In this document: in pieces, positions 26,286 through 35,912 of the stretch | How positions within the stretch are numbered: position 1 is the stretch's first letter | Layout: each line of letters opens with the position of its first letter | Notes under the pieces: model-generated | Database searches by the model: none | Told to the model about the DNA's origin: nothing | The model's input: the letters and a program-made list of their open reading frames with translations, nothing else | Program-made: the position numbers and the translations under genes | Assembly (NCBI GenBank): GCA_028292625.1 | Contig: JAQGLY010000062.1 | Span: 1-45,858 of the forward strand | DNA: 45,858 nt | Direction of reading: 5' to 3' | Source of the DNA: Herbaspirillum sp. | GTDB lineage: Bacteria; Pseudomonadota; Gammaproteobacteria; Burkholderiales; Burkholderiaceae_D

Positions 26286-27277
26286 GATGGATACCTCCGG
26301 CAGGCGGTGCGGCTGGCGGGCCGCGGCGGCGCCATGCCGGTCACGTCGGCCAATACCGCATTCCAGTCATCGACAAAGCGGCGGATGCCGAAGCGCGCCA
26401 GCGCCCGCCGGCGTCCCTGCTCGCCGAGCTGATGGGCGAGGGCGGGATAGCGCAGCAGCTCCTGCATCTTTTCTATCAGCGCGTCGACATCGGTATCGAC
26501 ATAACCGGACTTGCCGTTTTCGATCACGGTCGCCATCTCGGTGGTGGCCAGCGCGACGACCGGCATGCCGATCATCATGGCTTCGATGACCGCCAGTCCC
26601 AGGCTGGTGTAACGGATGGGATTGAAAAAGAAGCGATAGTCGGCCATGAAGGCAGGCAATTGCGCATGCTCGATCTCGCCCAGGCCGCCCAGCGCTTGTG
26701 CGTCCATCCCGACCAGCTCGAGCGGCACTTGCGCGCGCGCCGCCGTAAACACGTCCTTGCCGAGCCGGCGGCCGCGCTGCGCAAGATGATTGATGACGAC
26801 CAGGCCGAGCGCATGTCCGCCGCGGTAAATCACGCCCTCGGGCGCGATCACGCCGTGTTCGATGATTCTCACGGGGGTGCGGCCGTTGTCCCACATCAGC
26901 GCGTTGAAGGGCGTGACATGCACCAGCAGGACATCGGCGGCGTCGACCGGATGCCGCATGTCCGTCGGGTGTTCGCGCGGGGTGTCGTGCTCGAGATAGA
27001 TGCGCGGCAAGCGGCGCTGGGCCGGCGTCAGAAACGCAAACTGGTCATGAAAATATTGATGATCGTCTTGAAAAATAATGCAGTCGAACTGATGATTCTC
27101 GATTTGGTCGATCGGCATGTCGATGACATTGTCGCCCCACGGAATGTGGCCGCAGCGGCCGCCGTATCCGGGCGGACGGCCCGGCTTTGACGCTACATAA
27201 AAGCGGTGCGGCGCCTGGCTCAGGTAATGGAGATAGCTGCCATGGGTGTGCCACGTGAGAATATTCAAAGGCCGCAT
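26279..27277 (-). CDS. Family 4-type glycosyltransferase
   Basis: The 332-residue product starts MRPLNILTWHTHGSYLHYLSQA. It has the GT4 C-terminal signature FNPIRYTSLGLAVIEAMMIGMPVVALATTEMATVIENGKSGYVDTDVDALI. The shortened N-terminal domain (CIIFQDDHQYFHDQFAFL, then IYLEHDTPREHPTDM) is typical of a GT4 subgroup found in Burkholderiales surface-glycan clusters. The donor and acceptor are unknown. It lies upstream of and coupled to the MshA-like GT4. Confidence 0.83.
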   Translation of the reverse strand: MRPLNILTWHTHGSYLHYLSQAPHRFYVASKPGRPPGYGGRCGHIPWGDNVIDMPIDQIENHQFDCIIFQDDHQYFHDQFAFLTPAQRRLPRIYLEHDTPREHPTDMRHPVDAADVLLVHVTPFNALMWDNGRTPVRIIEHGVIAPEGVIYRGGHALGLVVINHLAQRGRRLGKDVFTAARAQVPLELVGMDAQALGGLGEIEHAQLPAFMADYRFFFNPIRYTSLGLAVIEAMMIGMPVVALATTEMATVIENGKSGYVDTDVDALIEKMQELLRYPALAHQLGEQGRRRALARFGIRRFVDDWNAVLADVTGMAPPRPASRTACRRYPSC

Positions 27278-27382
27278 TTTTTTCTTTCAAGTCGTTGCTT
27301 CGGGCGAAGCAAAGCGCTCCGGAAGACCGCCGCGTTTACCATGGTTATTCTGGTCGAGTGCGAAACGAAGCAATTTGTTCCG

Positions 27383-28357
27383 TTATGTGAAAGGAACCCG
27401 GAAGCGCACCGCGCCTACCATTCGCCAGTACAGCGCGCACGGCGGAATAAGCGCCGAGGTGACGATCATTTCTCCTACATGCGAAAAAGACTTTGATGTG
27501 CCGCGCAGCCGCTTAATGCAAAAGCGTCCGGTCATGAACAGCCAGCCGGCCGCCGCGCCCAGCGCCAACGGCGCATATCCGGCGGCCAGTCCGAGCGGAG
27601 TCGCGATCAGCATGGCGACAATGCCGTAGTAGTCCCAGCGCGCACGGCCGCGGATTCTTTGCCGGTACAGCCGTGGATGTTTTTTGTATAGCAGCGCATC
27701 GAACAGAATTTTTTTCTGCTGTGAAATACTGACGCCCCAAGGCGCCGGCCGGACCGGATGCACGACCAGCGCGCGCGGCGCATGGACCACCGTCACGCCC
27801 ATTTCCAGCAGACGAAAATACAGATCGCTGTCTTCGCGCCACGCCAGTCTGAAACGTTCATCGAAACCGCCCAGTTTTTGCAGAACCGATTTCCGGCACA
27901 GACAGTTGGCGGTGACAAACTCCGCCGTTTCCAGTTGCTTGGCGTCGCGCTCGTAATCCGTGGGAGTGCCGGACAGCGGCATCTCGATTCTCCCGCATGC
28001 GGCGCCGGCATCCGGCGTCAAAGCTGCCAGAGCGTTTTCAAGCCATTGCGGAGCGGGGACCGTGTCGTCGTCGGTAAATGCAATGATGGAACTTTGCGCG
28101 CTGCGCCAGCCGAGGTTGCGCGCGGCGGCCGGACCGTGCTGCCCATGGTTCGGAAGATAGCGAAGCGATGGGGCGGCGCTGCTGTCACGCCATTGCGTCA
28201 CGATGTCCGCCGTTTGCCGATGCGGGCGGTCATCGACGATGATGATCTCGTAGCGTGCTGGCGCAAGCGTCTGGCGGCACAAGGCCTCGATGCAACGATT
28301 AAGCAGCTCGGGCCGGCCGCAGGTAGGCACCACTACTGACACCGCATAGTCGTTCAT
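27383..28357 (-). CDS. Family 2 glycosyltransferase with C-terminal membrane helices
   Basis: From ATG 28357 (GGGAG six bases upstream) the protein has 324 residues. VSVVVPTCGRPELLNRCIEAL and IIIVDDRPHR are the GT2 start, IIAFTDDDTVPAPQWLENAL contains the catalytic DDD, and LGGFDERFRLAWREDSDLYFRLLEMG is the WREDSDL/ED motif. Near the end, IVAMLIATPLGLAAGYAPLALGAAAGWLFM is one or two membrane helices, so it works at the inner membrane face. It is separated from the GT4 gene by 105 bases on the same strand. Confidence 0.9.
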   Translation of the reverse strand: MNDYAVSVVVPTCGRPELLNRCIEALCRQTLAPARYEIIIVDDRPHRQTADIVTQWRDSSAAPSLRYLPNHGQHGPAAARNLGWRSAQSSIIAFTDDDTVPAPQWLENALAALTPDAGAACGRIEMPLSGTPTDYERDAKQLETAEFVTANCLCRKSVLQKLGGFDERFRLAWREDSDLYFRLLEMGVTVVHAPRALVVHPVRPAPWGVSISQQKKILFDALLYKKHPRLYRQRIRGRARWDYYGIVAMLIATPLGLAAGYAPLALGAAAGWLFMTGRFCIKRLRGTSKSFSHVGEMIVTSALIPPCALYWRMVGAVRFRVPFT

Positions 28358-28410
28358 ATGCACTCCCAATCGGTATGCTCATCCATATGAAAGTGCGTCG
28401 CCGGCAATCT

Positions 28411-30249
28411 TCATGCTTCACGCTGAAGCATCTTTTCCTTGTCCATGCGCTGCTGCAACAGCCACAACCGAAAATAACGACCGCGTTGTTTCAACAACTC
28501 GGCATGGCTACCGCGCTCGATGATGCGTCCCTGTTCCAGCACCACGATTTCATCGGCGTCGATGATGGTGGACAAGCGGTGCGCAATAATCAGGACGGTT
28601 CGATTTTCAGATAATCTGTTTAGTTCCTGCTGGATGGCTTGCTCGGAATGAGAGTCGAGCGCGGAGGTTGCTTCATCGAAAATCAGGAGCGGCGGGTTTT
28701 TCAGTATGGCGCGCGCTACCGCGACGCGCTGCCGTTCTCCGCCGGAAAGTTTGACCCCGCGCTCGCCGACGCGGGTGTCATATTTTTGCGGCAGCGATTC
28801 GATAAGCGCGTGGATGTGCGCGGCGCGGGCGGCGGCGATCACCGCTTGACGGCTGGCGCCGGCTCGGCCGTATCCGATGTTGTAGGCGATCGTGTCGTTG
28901 AACAGCACCGTGTCTTGCGGCACCACGCCGATCGCGCGCCGCACGCTATCGGGCTGCAAGGTCGAGATGTCCTGGTCGTCGATCAGGATGCGGCCTTCAA
29001 CCGGATCGTAAAAGCGCAACAGCAGGCGCGCCAGCGTCGATTTTCCGGAGCCGCTGCCGCCGACTACCGCCAGCGTATGGCCGGCAGGGATGCGCAGGCT
29101 GACGTCCGACAGGATCGGGCGCTGCGCGTCGTAATGGAAGCCGACATGTTCGAACACCACTTCGCTGCCGCTGGTGTGCAGTTCCGGCAGCGTCGTCCGC
29201 TGTTCGATTTCGGGCGCTGTGCGCAGCAAGGCGAACAAGCGCTCGACATTGACCCAGGCATCCTTGACTTCGCGATACACAAAACCGAGCGCATTGAGCG
29301 GCAGGCATACTTGCAGCATGTAGGCATTGATCAGCACCAGGTCGCCGACTGTCATGCTGTGCAGCAAGACTTCATCGCCGGCCAGCAGCATCACCGCCGC
29401 CACGCCGACGGCGATGATGGCGCTTTGTCCCACATGCAAGGTGAACAGCGCTTTCTGGTTGCGCACCGCGGCGTTGCTCCAGCGCGCCGTGATGGCTTTG
29501 AAGCGGCGCGCCTCCAGTGCTTCGTTGGTGAAATATTTGACCGTGTCGTAATTGATCAGGCTGTCCGCCAGACGGTTCTTGGCGTGCGAATCGAGCCGGT
29601 TGACGCGCCGCTGATGGATGGTCCGATGCACGGTGAAATACAAGGTGAAGCCGGTGTAGCCGACAAAGGTCAAACCGATGATCGCGGCGAACCAGCTGCT
29701 GTATTTGGACAGCATGATAGACAGCACCATGCCGATCTCGATGATCGTGGGCACTAAAGTGAACAGACCGACGCCGAGCAAGAATGAAATGCCGGCGGTG
29801 CCGCGGTCGATATCGGGCAGCAGGCCGCCGATATGCCGCTGCGCATGAAAACGCGGGCTCAGCGCATGCAGATGGGTAAACACCCGCTGCGCGTAGATCG
29901 CCACCGTGTTCTGCGCCACGCGCGAAAACAGCAGGTCGCGCAATTCATTGAACAGTGTGCTGGAAAAGCGCAGCAGTGCATAAGCGACCAGCAGATAGAC
30001 CGGCAGCGCGGACAGCGGCTCCGGCCGCGATAGCTGATCGATGATGCGCTTTAATATCAGCGGCACCCATACGCTGGCCACTTTGGCCAGGATCAGGAAC
30101 AGCAGCGCGATGCCGACGCGCCGGCGGTATGAAAGCAATAGCTGCCATAAGTCGTGCGCGATGTCGCCCTGATCCGGACGCCACCGTTTGCGCCGGGCTG
30201 CGCCGGTCGTATCGGTTTTCTTGCGAGAGATTTTGCTGTTCGGTTTCAT
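28411..30249 (-). CDS. ABC exporter, fused membrane and ATPase domains (ATM1/MsbA type)
   Basis: From ATG 30249 (AGGAAGG upstream) the product has 612 residues. An N-terminal six-helix exporter domain begins near ALLFLILAKVASVWVPLILKRIID. The ATPase domain has Walker A GGSGSGKSTLARLL, the signature LSGGERQRVAVARAIL, Walker B LLIFDEATSALD and the switch histidine IIAHRLSTI. The ATM1/HMT1-like membrane domain suggests export of a small conjugate or lipid-linked molecule rather than a long polymer. It is the first gene of the leftmost minus-strand unit reading into the GT2 gene and, by position, probably exports the product of the cluster. Confidence 0.93.
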   Translation of the reverse strand: MKPNSKISRKKTDTTGAARRKRWRPDQGDIAHDLWQLLLSYRRRVGIALLFLILAKVASVWVPLILKRIIDQLSRPEPLSALPVYLLVAYALLRFSSTLFNELRDLLFSRVAQNTVAIYAQRVFTHLHALSPRFHAQRHIGGLLPDIDRGTAGISFLLGVGLFTLVPTIIEIGMVLSIMLSKYSSWFAAIIGLTFVGYTGFTLYFTVHRTIHQRRVNRLDSHAKNRLADSLINYDTVKYFTNEALEARRFKAITARWSNAAVRNQKALFTLHVGQSAIIAVGVAAVMLLAGDEVLLHSMTVGDLVLINAYMLQVCLPLNALGFVYREVKDAWVNVERLFALLRTAPEIEQRTTLPELHTSGSEVVFEHVGFHYDAQRPILSDVSLRIPAGHTLAVVGGSGSGKSTLARLLLRFYDPVEGRILIDDQDISTLQPDSVRRAIGVVPQDTVLFNDTIAYNIGYGRAGASRQAVIAAARAAHIHALIESLPQKYDTRVGERGVKLSGGERQRVAVARAILKNPPLLIFDEATSALDSHSEQAIQQELNRLSENRTVLIIAHRLSTIIDADEIVVLEQGRIIERGSHAELLKQRGRYFRLWLLQQRMDKEKMLQREA

Positions 30250-30381
30250 ACTGTCAGGCCTTCCTGAAGAATGTGCGCGCGCGGCGGACAGCGGAACTAT
30301 TCGCACCGCCTCCAGCTCCACCATACCCAGGCCGCGCATTCGCGTAACGGCCGATCCTTTGACATTCTGAAGCGGCGAAGC

Positions 30382-31401
30382 ATGAGCGGACTTCCTGTAC
30401 TAAAGCAGCTCGATCCGGAAAGCGTGGTCATTTTCCGCGCCCTGCAGTTGGGAGACATGCTGTGCTCTGTGCCTGCGTTGCGGGCGCTGCGTGCGGCTGT
30501 GCCGCATGCGCGGATTGCGCTGGTGGGGCTGCCTTGGGGCAAGCAATTCGCCGCGCGCTTCAGCCGGTATATCGACGAGTTTTTCGTCTTTCCGGGACAT
30601 CCCGCATTTCCGGAACAGCCGGTACAGAAAAATCTGCTGCCCGGGTTTTACGAAACGATGCGCTTGCGCAAGTTTTCGCTGGCATTGCAGATGCATGGCA
30701 GCGGCGAGGTCAGCAACGGCATCGTGAAATCCTTTGGCGCGCATGTGGCTGCCGGCCATGCCGTGCATGGCATGTTCGGCGACGGCCGGTTTCATTGCTT
30801 CCCTTATCCCGATAGCGGTCCGGAGCCGCTGCGCCTGCTTGAGCTGGCCTCATTGCTGGGGGCGCCGGCGCTCGGTACCCACCTGGAATTTCCGCTGACG
30901 GAGCGGGACTGGGAAGAGCTGGAGCGAAGCGGCCTTGGCGCCGGCCTGAAGCCCGGCGCTTATGTCTGCATTCATCCGGGAGCAAGATTCAGCGATAAAT
31001 GCTGGCCGCCGCAACGTTTCGCCGAGATTGCCGACCGCCTGGCGCTGGAATTCGGACTGGCGACCGTACTGACCGGCTCCGACAGGGAAATCGCCCTGAC
31101 CAGCGCCGTCGCCAGTTATATGAAAACGCCTGCGATCAATGCGGCCGCGCCGATTTCGATCGGGGCCATGGCGGCGCTGATGAGCGGCGCGCGGCTTCTG
31201 GTGTGCAACGATACCGGGGTGTCCCACATTGCCGCCGGTTTGGGGCTGAAAAGCGTGGTGATCTTCAACCAGGCCGACATGGACCGCTGGGCGCCGCTCG
31301 ACCGCCGCCTGCATCGCTGCATCCGGGACCCGGCCGGCGAATACGGCAACGAAGTGCTGGCACTGGCGCGTCTGGTATTGTCGGAGGCGGATTGGCGCTA
31401 G
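30382..31401 (+). CDS. Family 9 glycosyltransferase (heptosyltransferase-like), second copy
   Basis: From ATG 30382 the protein has 339 residues. VVIFRALQLGDMLCSVPALRALRAAVP is the GT9 start, YVCIHPGARFSDKCWPPQRFAEIADRL the donor-binding segment, and LLVCNDTGVSHIAAGLGLKSVVIF the C-terminal motif. It is divergent from the ABC exporter gene (132-base gap) and not close in sequence to the GT9 at 22499-23620. The frame is open for 37 further codons upstream without family similarity. The ribosome site is weak. Confidence 0.9.
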   Translation: MSGLPVLKQLDPESVVIFRALQLGDMLCSVPALRALRAAVPHARIALVGLPWGKQFAARFSRYIDEFFVFPGHPAFPEQPVQKNLLPGFYETMRLRKFSLALQMHGSGEVSNGIVKSFGAHVAAGHAVHGMFGDGRFHCFPYPDSGPEPLRLLELASLLGAPALGTHLEFPLTERDWEELERSGLGAGLKPGAYVCIHPGARFSDKCWPPQRFAEIADRLALEFGLATVLTGSDREIALTSAVASYMKTPAINAAAPISIGAMAALMSGARLLVCNDTGVSHIAAGLGLKSVVIFNQADMDRWAPLDRRLHRCIRDPAGEYGNEVLALARLVLSEADWR

Positions 31402-31436
31402 GGTCCGGGCCGGCATCGGCGCATCGACGGCATCGC

Positions 31437-32060
31437 TCATGGCGCCGCCTTGTCCGCGCCGCTGCGAGCGCGTCCATAAAGATAGGGATTAAGCGCAGGA
31501 TCGTTGTACATCTTGAATTGGCGGTAGACCTTGAAGTAGGCGTGCCCGATGGCGGTTTCGCTCAGCAGGTCGTCAAGGCAGGACGCCAGATCGCGCCGCT
31601 GCGCGATCAGACGCTGGAGCTTGGCGTGGCAGATTTCGATATGGCTGGCGTCGACGTCGCTGCGTTCTGTCTGCGCGCGCATATGGTAAATCTTGAGCGC
31701 AAGGATGGACAGGCGATCGATCATCGCGCCTGCCGTCTCGCTGCTCAAGCGCGCATCGGCGGCGTGCGCCACCGCGCTGAGCTCCGTCAGAATCGCTTCG
31801 TCGATCGCCTCGACCGCATCGTTGCGTTTCTGGTTGTGCTGGTCGATCAGATGTTTGCTCGCGGCGATCTCGGCGGCATCGACATCGGTGCGGCGCGCCT
31901 TGTCTTCCTCGCGCCACAGCAATCCGTTGTAATGGTGATTGGCTTTAATCCAGCGCCACGCGCCGTTCGCTTCGGCGCCATCGGTATCGCTTGATTCACC
32001 GTCGCTCAGCGCACGGTCATGGAAGCGGGCTATTGACGAGCCATCGAGTTCTTCCAGCAT
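31437..32060 (-). CDS. DUF4254-type protein
   Basis: From ATG 32060 (AAAGGAA upstream) the product has 207 residues. The pattern fits DUF4254: [23 protein letters not shown] near the middle-left, [15 protein letters not shown] and a C-terminal [21 protein letters not shown]. It is a helical, charged protein without membrane segments. Such genes sit next to glycosyltransferase genes in several lineages; the function is unknown. It is convergent with the GT9 gene, 35 bases apart, and is the last gene of the glycan region. Confidence 0.75.
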   Translation of the reverse strand: MLEELDGSSIARFHDRALSDGESSDTDGAEANGAWRWIKANHHYNGLLWREEDKARRTDVDAAEIAASKHLIDQHNQKRNDAVEAIDEAILTELSAVAHAADARLSSETAGAMIDRLSILALKIYHMRAQTERSDVDASHIEICHAKLQRLIAQRRDLASCLDDLLSETAIGHAYFKVYRQFKMYNDPALNPYLYGRARSGADKAAP

Positions 32061-32595
32061 GGCGGTTCCTTTGCAATCGATGGACGGTTGACCGCCAAAT
32101 TGCTTTCCGGTTTCATGCCGAGCTTTCCGATTCCGGTAACGCCGCATGCAATCTGAAAATGTCAAGGGCGATGCCATGCGGTAATGATGCTCGGCGAATC
32201 CCGTTTTTCAAAAATTCCCCACTAAATCCCGTATGAACGATTGTTCATCTTTCGTTAACGTGTCGTTAACCTCGGCCGTGGCAGACTGATTCGTCTCCCG
32301 CCGCGCAGGCGCAGATGGATTTGGCTCTGCAATAAGCGGTATGCGGGGTTAAACCGATCTGGATCGACACCCACAAAAAACATAATTTTGAGACAGGCTT
32401 TTTTACGCAGGTCAATGCCGGTTTTCAGGGCGGGACCGCAGAAGGTGGACTTCAGCCCTCTGCGACCCTCCCGAAACCACCTACTTTATTGGTGGCTGTT
32501 TAGTGAAACGTTTATTTCCATCCATAAATACTGACATCCTTTAATAACGGGAGGCTTCTGATTTATGTTTTCCGTATCTCGACAGAGGGCCTTAA
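32061..32595. other. Intergenic region with candidate operator and structured leader upstream of the TauE/SafE gene
   Basis: No gene is seen in about 535 bases. ATGAAC-GATT-GTTCAT (32233-32248) is a perfect 6-bp inverted repeat, like a TetR-type operator. GTTAAC occurs twice, 11 bases apart (32254-32259 and 32265-32270). Further right, CGGGA (32431-32435)/TCCCG (32469-32473) encloses CGCAGA (32437-32442)/TCTGCG (32459-32464), and CCACC/GGTGG form another hairpin (32477-32495). This structured stretch ends about 100 bases before the transporter start and could be a leader RNA. Confidence 0.45.
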
Positions 32596-33381
32596 GTGAA
32601 TAATCTACACCTCACCATTCTATTTGTTTCATCCATCTTGGCCGGCCTTGCCAATGCGTTGGCCGGTGGAGGGACGTTTTTTAGTTTTCCCGCCCTGATC
32701 GCAGGCGGTTTGTCGTCGCTAATCGCCAACGCAACCAATGCGGTCGCGGTGACCCCGGGACATGCGCTCGCCGCATTCACCTACCGGGACGTGCTCGGCC
32801 GTTCCAAAAAACGTTTGCTGATCCTTGGCGTGTCATCGGCGCTGGGGGCGATTGGCGGAGCCTATCTGCTGACGATTACCTCCGTGCATACATTCGACAT
32901 GCTGGTGCCATGGCTGCTTTTGTTTGCCACGGTCAGTTTCGCAGCGGGGCCTTACTTGCAGAGCTTTATCAAATCCAGAAAAGCCGCTGCCCCTGTTACT
33001 CCGATTGCTCAAGCCAAGACCGACGGCGTTGGCGTGTCGGGCGGCATCAGTTATTTCCTTGCCAGCATTTATGGCGGTTACTTCGGCGCCGGTCAAGGGA
33101 TCGTGCTGATGACGATTCTTACCTTGTCGGGTATCGAAGATGTGCAGGAAGCGAATGCATTGAAAAACGCTATCGCCACGATTGTTTCGCTGATCGCGGT
33201 CATCGTGCTGGCGTTCAAGGGTTTCATTATCTGGAAATACGGCCTGTTGATGATTGTCGGCGCTACCATCGGCGGCTTGTACGGCGGAAAACTCGCCAAG
33301 CGCTTGAGCAAGACAGTGCTGCGCACCATCGTGATTGTCATTGGGACATTGTTGACCGGCTGGTATTTCTATAAAAGCTAG
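32596..33381 (+). CDS. TauE/SafE-family membrane transporter
   Basis: The 261-residue protein starts at GTG 32596 with GAGGG upstream. It has the TauE/SafE repeats: LAGLANALAGGGTFFSFPAL in the first half and YFGAGQGIVLMTILTLSGIEDVQEANALKNAIA in the second, with about seven to eight membrane helices overall. Family members are proposed exporters of sulfite, sulfoacetate or other organic anions; some import. A long leader with hairpins precedes it and a strong terminator follows, so it is probably a single-gene transcript. Confidence 0.93.
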   Translation: MNNLHLTILFVSSILAGLANALAGGGTFFSFPALIAGGLSSLIANATNAVAVTPGHALAAFTYRDVLGRSKKRLLILGVSSALGAIGGAYLLTITSVHTFDMLVPWLLLFATVSFAAGPYLQSFIKSRKAAAPVTPIAQAKTDGVGVSGGISYFLASIYGGYFGAGQGIVLMTILTLSGIEDVQEANALKNAIATIVSLIAVIVLAFKGFIIWKYGLLMIVGATIGGLYGGKLAKRLSKTVLRTIVIVIGTLLTGWYFYKS

Positions 33382-33445
33382 CGTACGCCATCGACCGTCT
33401 GCCTTGATCGCATGAAGCTGGATGGTTGGATAGCCTGGCCTGATT

Positions 33446-33483
33446 GGGCTGAGTTCTGTATTACGCAGGACTCAGCCCTTTTT
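33446..33483 (+). terminator. Intrinsic terminator of the TauE/SafE gene
   Basis: GGGCTGAGT (33446-33454) pairs perfectly with ACTCAGCCC (33470-33478), with CTG/CAG continuing inside, and is followed directly by TTTTT. It lies 65 bases after the stop codon. Confidence 0.9.
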
Positions 33484-34057
33484 GCTGCAGATCTATTGGT
33501 TGATAGTAATAGGACTTGCAATGGCGCTGTCAAAACTCTTCGCCGTTGACATGGCCTTCGCCAGTTCAACAGCAAAAGAATTTTTATGATTGAAGCATTC
33601 CCCATCCAATTGAACATGCAGAAATCGCTCATTTACACCGCTCGGTCATTAAAACAGTCATCGACTTGCGGGACCGAGCCGCAATCTCTCGGTTTTTTCT
33701 GACAAGCCCAAACCTGGTGCGGCACCTCGTTCGCATGCACCCAAATCGGGTATGCGGGCATTGACGGTGCATCGATCGTTGCCGCGACGGCAACGCACAT
33801 AACGCAAAAAACCACCACTTCAGAACAGTCTATGGCATGGCTATTGCGTATAAGCCATAGCCATTCCGGCGCTTCCACGCTATTTGCCGTTGGTTCCACA
33901 GAGCAAGACGTGGTGCCATCGATTGATGCGGATCCACGCGGCGAGCGCATCAAAAACGTGCGGATATTGCGCCATGGTGGTGCGTAGCGCACGCAAACAG
34001 CGAGAATCGCCAGCAAGTATTTTATTTATATTGGGCTAATGCCTGAAGGAGCCATTG
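33484..34057. other. Intergenic region before the importer operon
   Basis: No convincing gene. A 127-codon minus-strand frame (33633-34016) has no ribosome site or recognisable motif. ATGGCT (33837-33842) can pair with AGCCAT (33853-33858), or, as an alternative, CTATGGC (33830-33836) with GCCATAG (33854-33860). The promoter of the importer operon should lie in the AT-rich stretch around 34015-34040. Confidence 0.4.
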
Positions 34058-35077
34058 ATGTCATTTTCTCATCTGTCACAGCAGCGCCGTCGCGTGCTTG
34101 GTTTAGGTCTCGGTTTGGGTCTCGGGGCGGCCATGTCGCCGTTGCGCCATGCGCTGGCGGCGGAAGCGCCGTTGACGTTTCAACTCTCCTGGATCAAGAG
34201 CATTCAGTACGGCGGTTACTTCGCCGGGCTGGAAGCCGGGGCCTTCAGCCGCAATCGCATCGAGGTCGCCTTCAACTCGGGCGGGCCGAACATCGATCCC
34301 GTCGCCAACGTCGCCGCCGGTCAGGCGCAATTGGGCGACCGCCCCATCGGGCCGTTGATCGTCGCGCGTGAACGCGGCATGCCGATCAAGGTTATCGCGA
34401 CGGTGTTCCAACGCAGTCCGCTCAGCATCATGAGCCTGGCGTCCAAGCCGATCCGCACGGTCCAGGAGCTCAAAGGCAAGACTGTCGCCGTGGCGACTTC
34501 CAACAAGCCGCTGATGCTGAATCTGATCCGCGATGCCGGCCTCGACCCGATGAGCGTCAATATTGTGCCTTCCGCACCCGACCCGTCGGCGCTGGTTTCC
34601 GGCCAGATCGACGCCTATAGCGGCTATTCGACCAATCAGGGCGTGATGCTGGAGACGCGCGGCGTCAAGATTTTCTCGCTCAATGCCCACGACCTCGGCA
34701 TGCCCGAGACGGCAGGCACCATCTACGGCCGCGAAGACTTTCTGCACGCCAACCGCGATCAGGTAGTGCGCTTCCTCAAGGGCGCCGTCGGCGGCTGGCA
34801 ATGGGCGCTGTCGCACAAAGAGCAGATCGCGCATCTGATGGTGGAAAAATACGGCGCGCCCGGACTCGATTACAAGGCCCAGTATGCGGAAATCGTCGCC
34901 AGCGACCCCTTCATCACGGCGGGTCCGGCGAAAACCAAGGGCCTGCTGGCGCTCGACCTCCCGCTCTACGACAAGATCATCGGCGTCTACCGCAAGGTCG
35001 GCATCGTGAAGTCCGACATGAGCGCGGCTTCTCTGTGCGACTCTTCCTTTATCGACGCCGCGCTGGCGTCTTCCTGA
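34058..35077 (+). CDS. NMT1/THI5-like ABC transporter substrate-binding protein
   Basis: From ATG 34058 (AAGGAG seven bases upstream) the product has 339 residues. The signal peptide has twin arginines (QQRRRVLGLGLGLGLGAAMSP, ending HALAA), so it may use Tat. The mature part follows the THI5/NMT1 pattern: TFQLSWIKSIQYGGYFAGLEAGAFSRNRIEV, the GQAQLGDRPIGPLIVARERGMPIKVIAT segment and ELKGKTVAVATSNKPLMLNLIRDAGL. Such proteins bind pyrimidines, hydroxymethylpyrimidine-like or other small heterocycles. It starts a seven-gene unit with an ATPase, two permeases and four putative catabolic enzymes, so the ligand is probably the substrate of those enzymes. Confidence 0.9.
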   Translation: MSFSHLSQQRRRVLGLGLGLGLGAAMSPLRHALAAEAPLTFQLSWIKSIQYGGYFAGLEAGAFSRNRIEVAFNSGGPNIDPVANVAAGQAQLGDRPIGPLIVARERGMPIKVIATVFQRSPLSIMSLASKPIRTVQELKGKTVAVATSNKPLMLNLIRDAGLDPMSVNIVPSAPDPSALVSGQIDAYSGYSTNQGVMLETRGVKIFSLNAHDLGMPETAGTIYGREDFLHANRDQVVRFLKGAVGGWQWALSHKEQIAHLMVEKYGAPGLDYKAQYAEIVASDPFITAGPAKTKGLLALDLPLYDKIIGVYRKVGIVKSDMSAASLCDSSFIDAALASS

Positions 35078-35096
35078 GTCCGGCGGTTGAGCGAAT

Positions 35097-35912
35097 ATGC
35101 CTAAAGATATTGTAGTCAAGCAGGTCACGATGGTCTTCAACGGCAGGGGCGAGCCGACGATCGCGTTGGATAAAGTCGATCTGTCGCTGCCCGCCGGAGG
35201 CTTCGGCGCCATCATCGGGCCCAGTGGCTGCGGCAAATCCACTTTGCTGCGGCTGGTGGCGGACATCATGCAGCCGTTCGCGGGCAACATCCGCATCGGC
35301 GGCGAGAGCCCGGCGTCGGCGCGCAAGGAAAATGCGCTCGGCTTCGTGTTCCAGCAGCCAACGCTGCTGCCGTGGCGTACGGTGAAACAGAATGTCGAAC
35401 TGCCGATCAAGATCGCCGACCGCGGCAATACGCGCCGCGGCCGCCTGACGCCGTCCGAGCTGATCGAGCTGGTCGGCCTGAAGGGTTTCGAGAATGCGCT
35501 GCCGGGCGAGCTGTCGGGCGGCATGCAGCAGCGCGCGGCGATCGCCCGGGCGCTGGTGCTGCGTCCCGATGTGCTGTTGCTGGACGAACCGTTCGGCGCA
35601 CTCGACGAGATCACTCGCCAGCGCATGAATCTCGAACTGCTGCGGATCTGGGCCGAAAGCGGCACCACCGCGCTGCTGGTGACGCATTCCATCGCCGAAG
35701 CGGTGTTCATGGCCGACAGCGTGTTCATCATGTCGGCGCGGCCCGGCCGCATGGTCGGCACCATCGATATTCCGCTCGCGCGTCCCCGCACGCTGGACAT
35801 GATGCGTACGCCCGAATTCTTCAACTGTGTGAACCAGGTGCGCGACGGCCTGTTCGGACGCGAGTCCGAGCCTGCGCCAGCCACGGACGTCGAGCCGGTG
35901 GAGACCTGGTGA
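35097..35912 (+). CDS. ABC transporter ATP-binding protein (SsuB/TauB/ThiZ type)
   Basis: The 271-residue ATPase has Walker A GPSGCGKSTLLRLV (about 42-55), FVFQQPTLLPWRTV (Q-loop), the signature LSGGMQQRAAIARALVL, Walker B VLLLDEPFGALDEITRQ and the switch histidine VTHSIAEAVFMAD. It energises the importer formed with the two following permeases. Its stop overlaps the start of the next gene (TGATG). Confidence 0.95.
   Translation: MPKDIVVKQVTMVFNGRGEPTIALDKVDLSLPAGGFGAIIGPSGCGKSTLLRLVADIMQPFAGNIRIGGESPASARKENALGFVFQQPTLLPWRTVKQNVELPIKIADRGNTRRGRLTPSELIELVGLKGFENALPGELSGGMQQRAAIARALVLRPDVLLLDEPFGALDEITRQRMNLELLRIWAESGTTALLVTHSIAEAVFMADSVFIMSARPGRMVGTIDIPLARPRTLDMMRTPEFFNCVNQVRDGLFGRESEPAPATDVEPVETW

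Noticed and set aside
28413..28431. Perfect hairpin ATGCTTCA-CGC-TGAAGCAT near the end of the ABC exporter gene
   Set aside because: It lies inside the coding end of the exporter, and no T run follows on the minus strand where that gene would terminate.
33633..34016. 127-codon minus-strand frame in the gap before the importer operon
   Set aside because: No ribosome site, no motif, unusual composition; likely chance.
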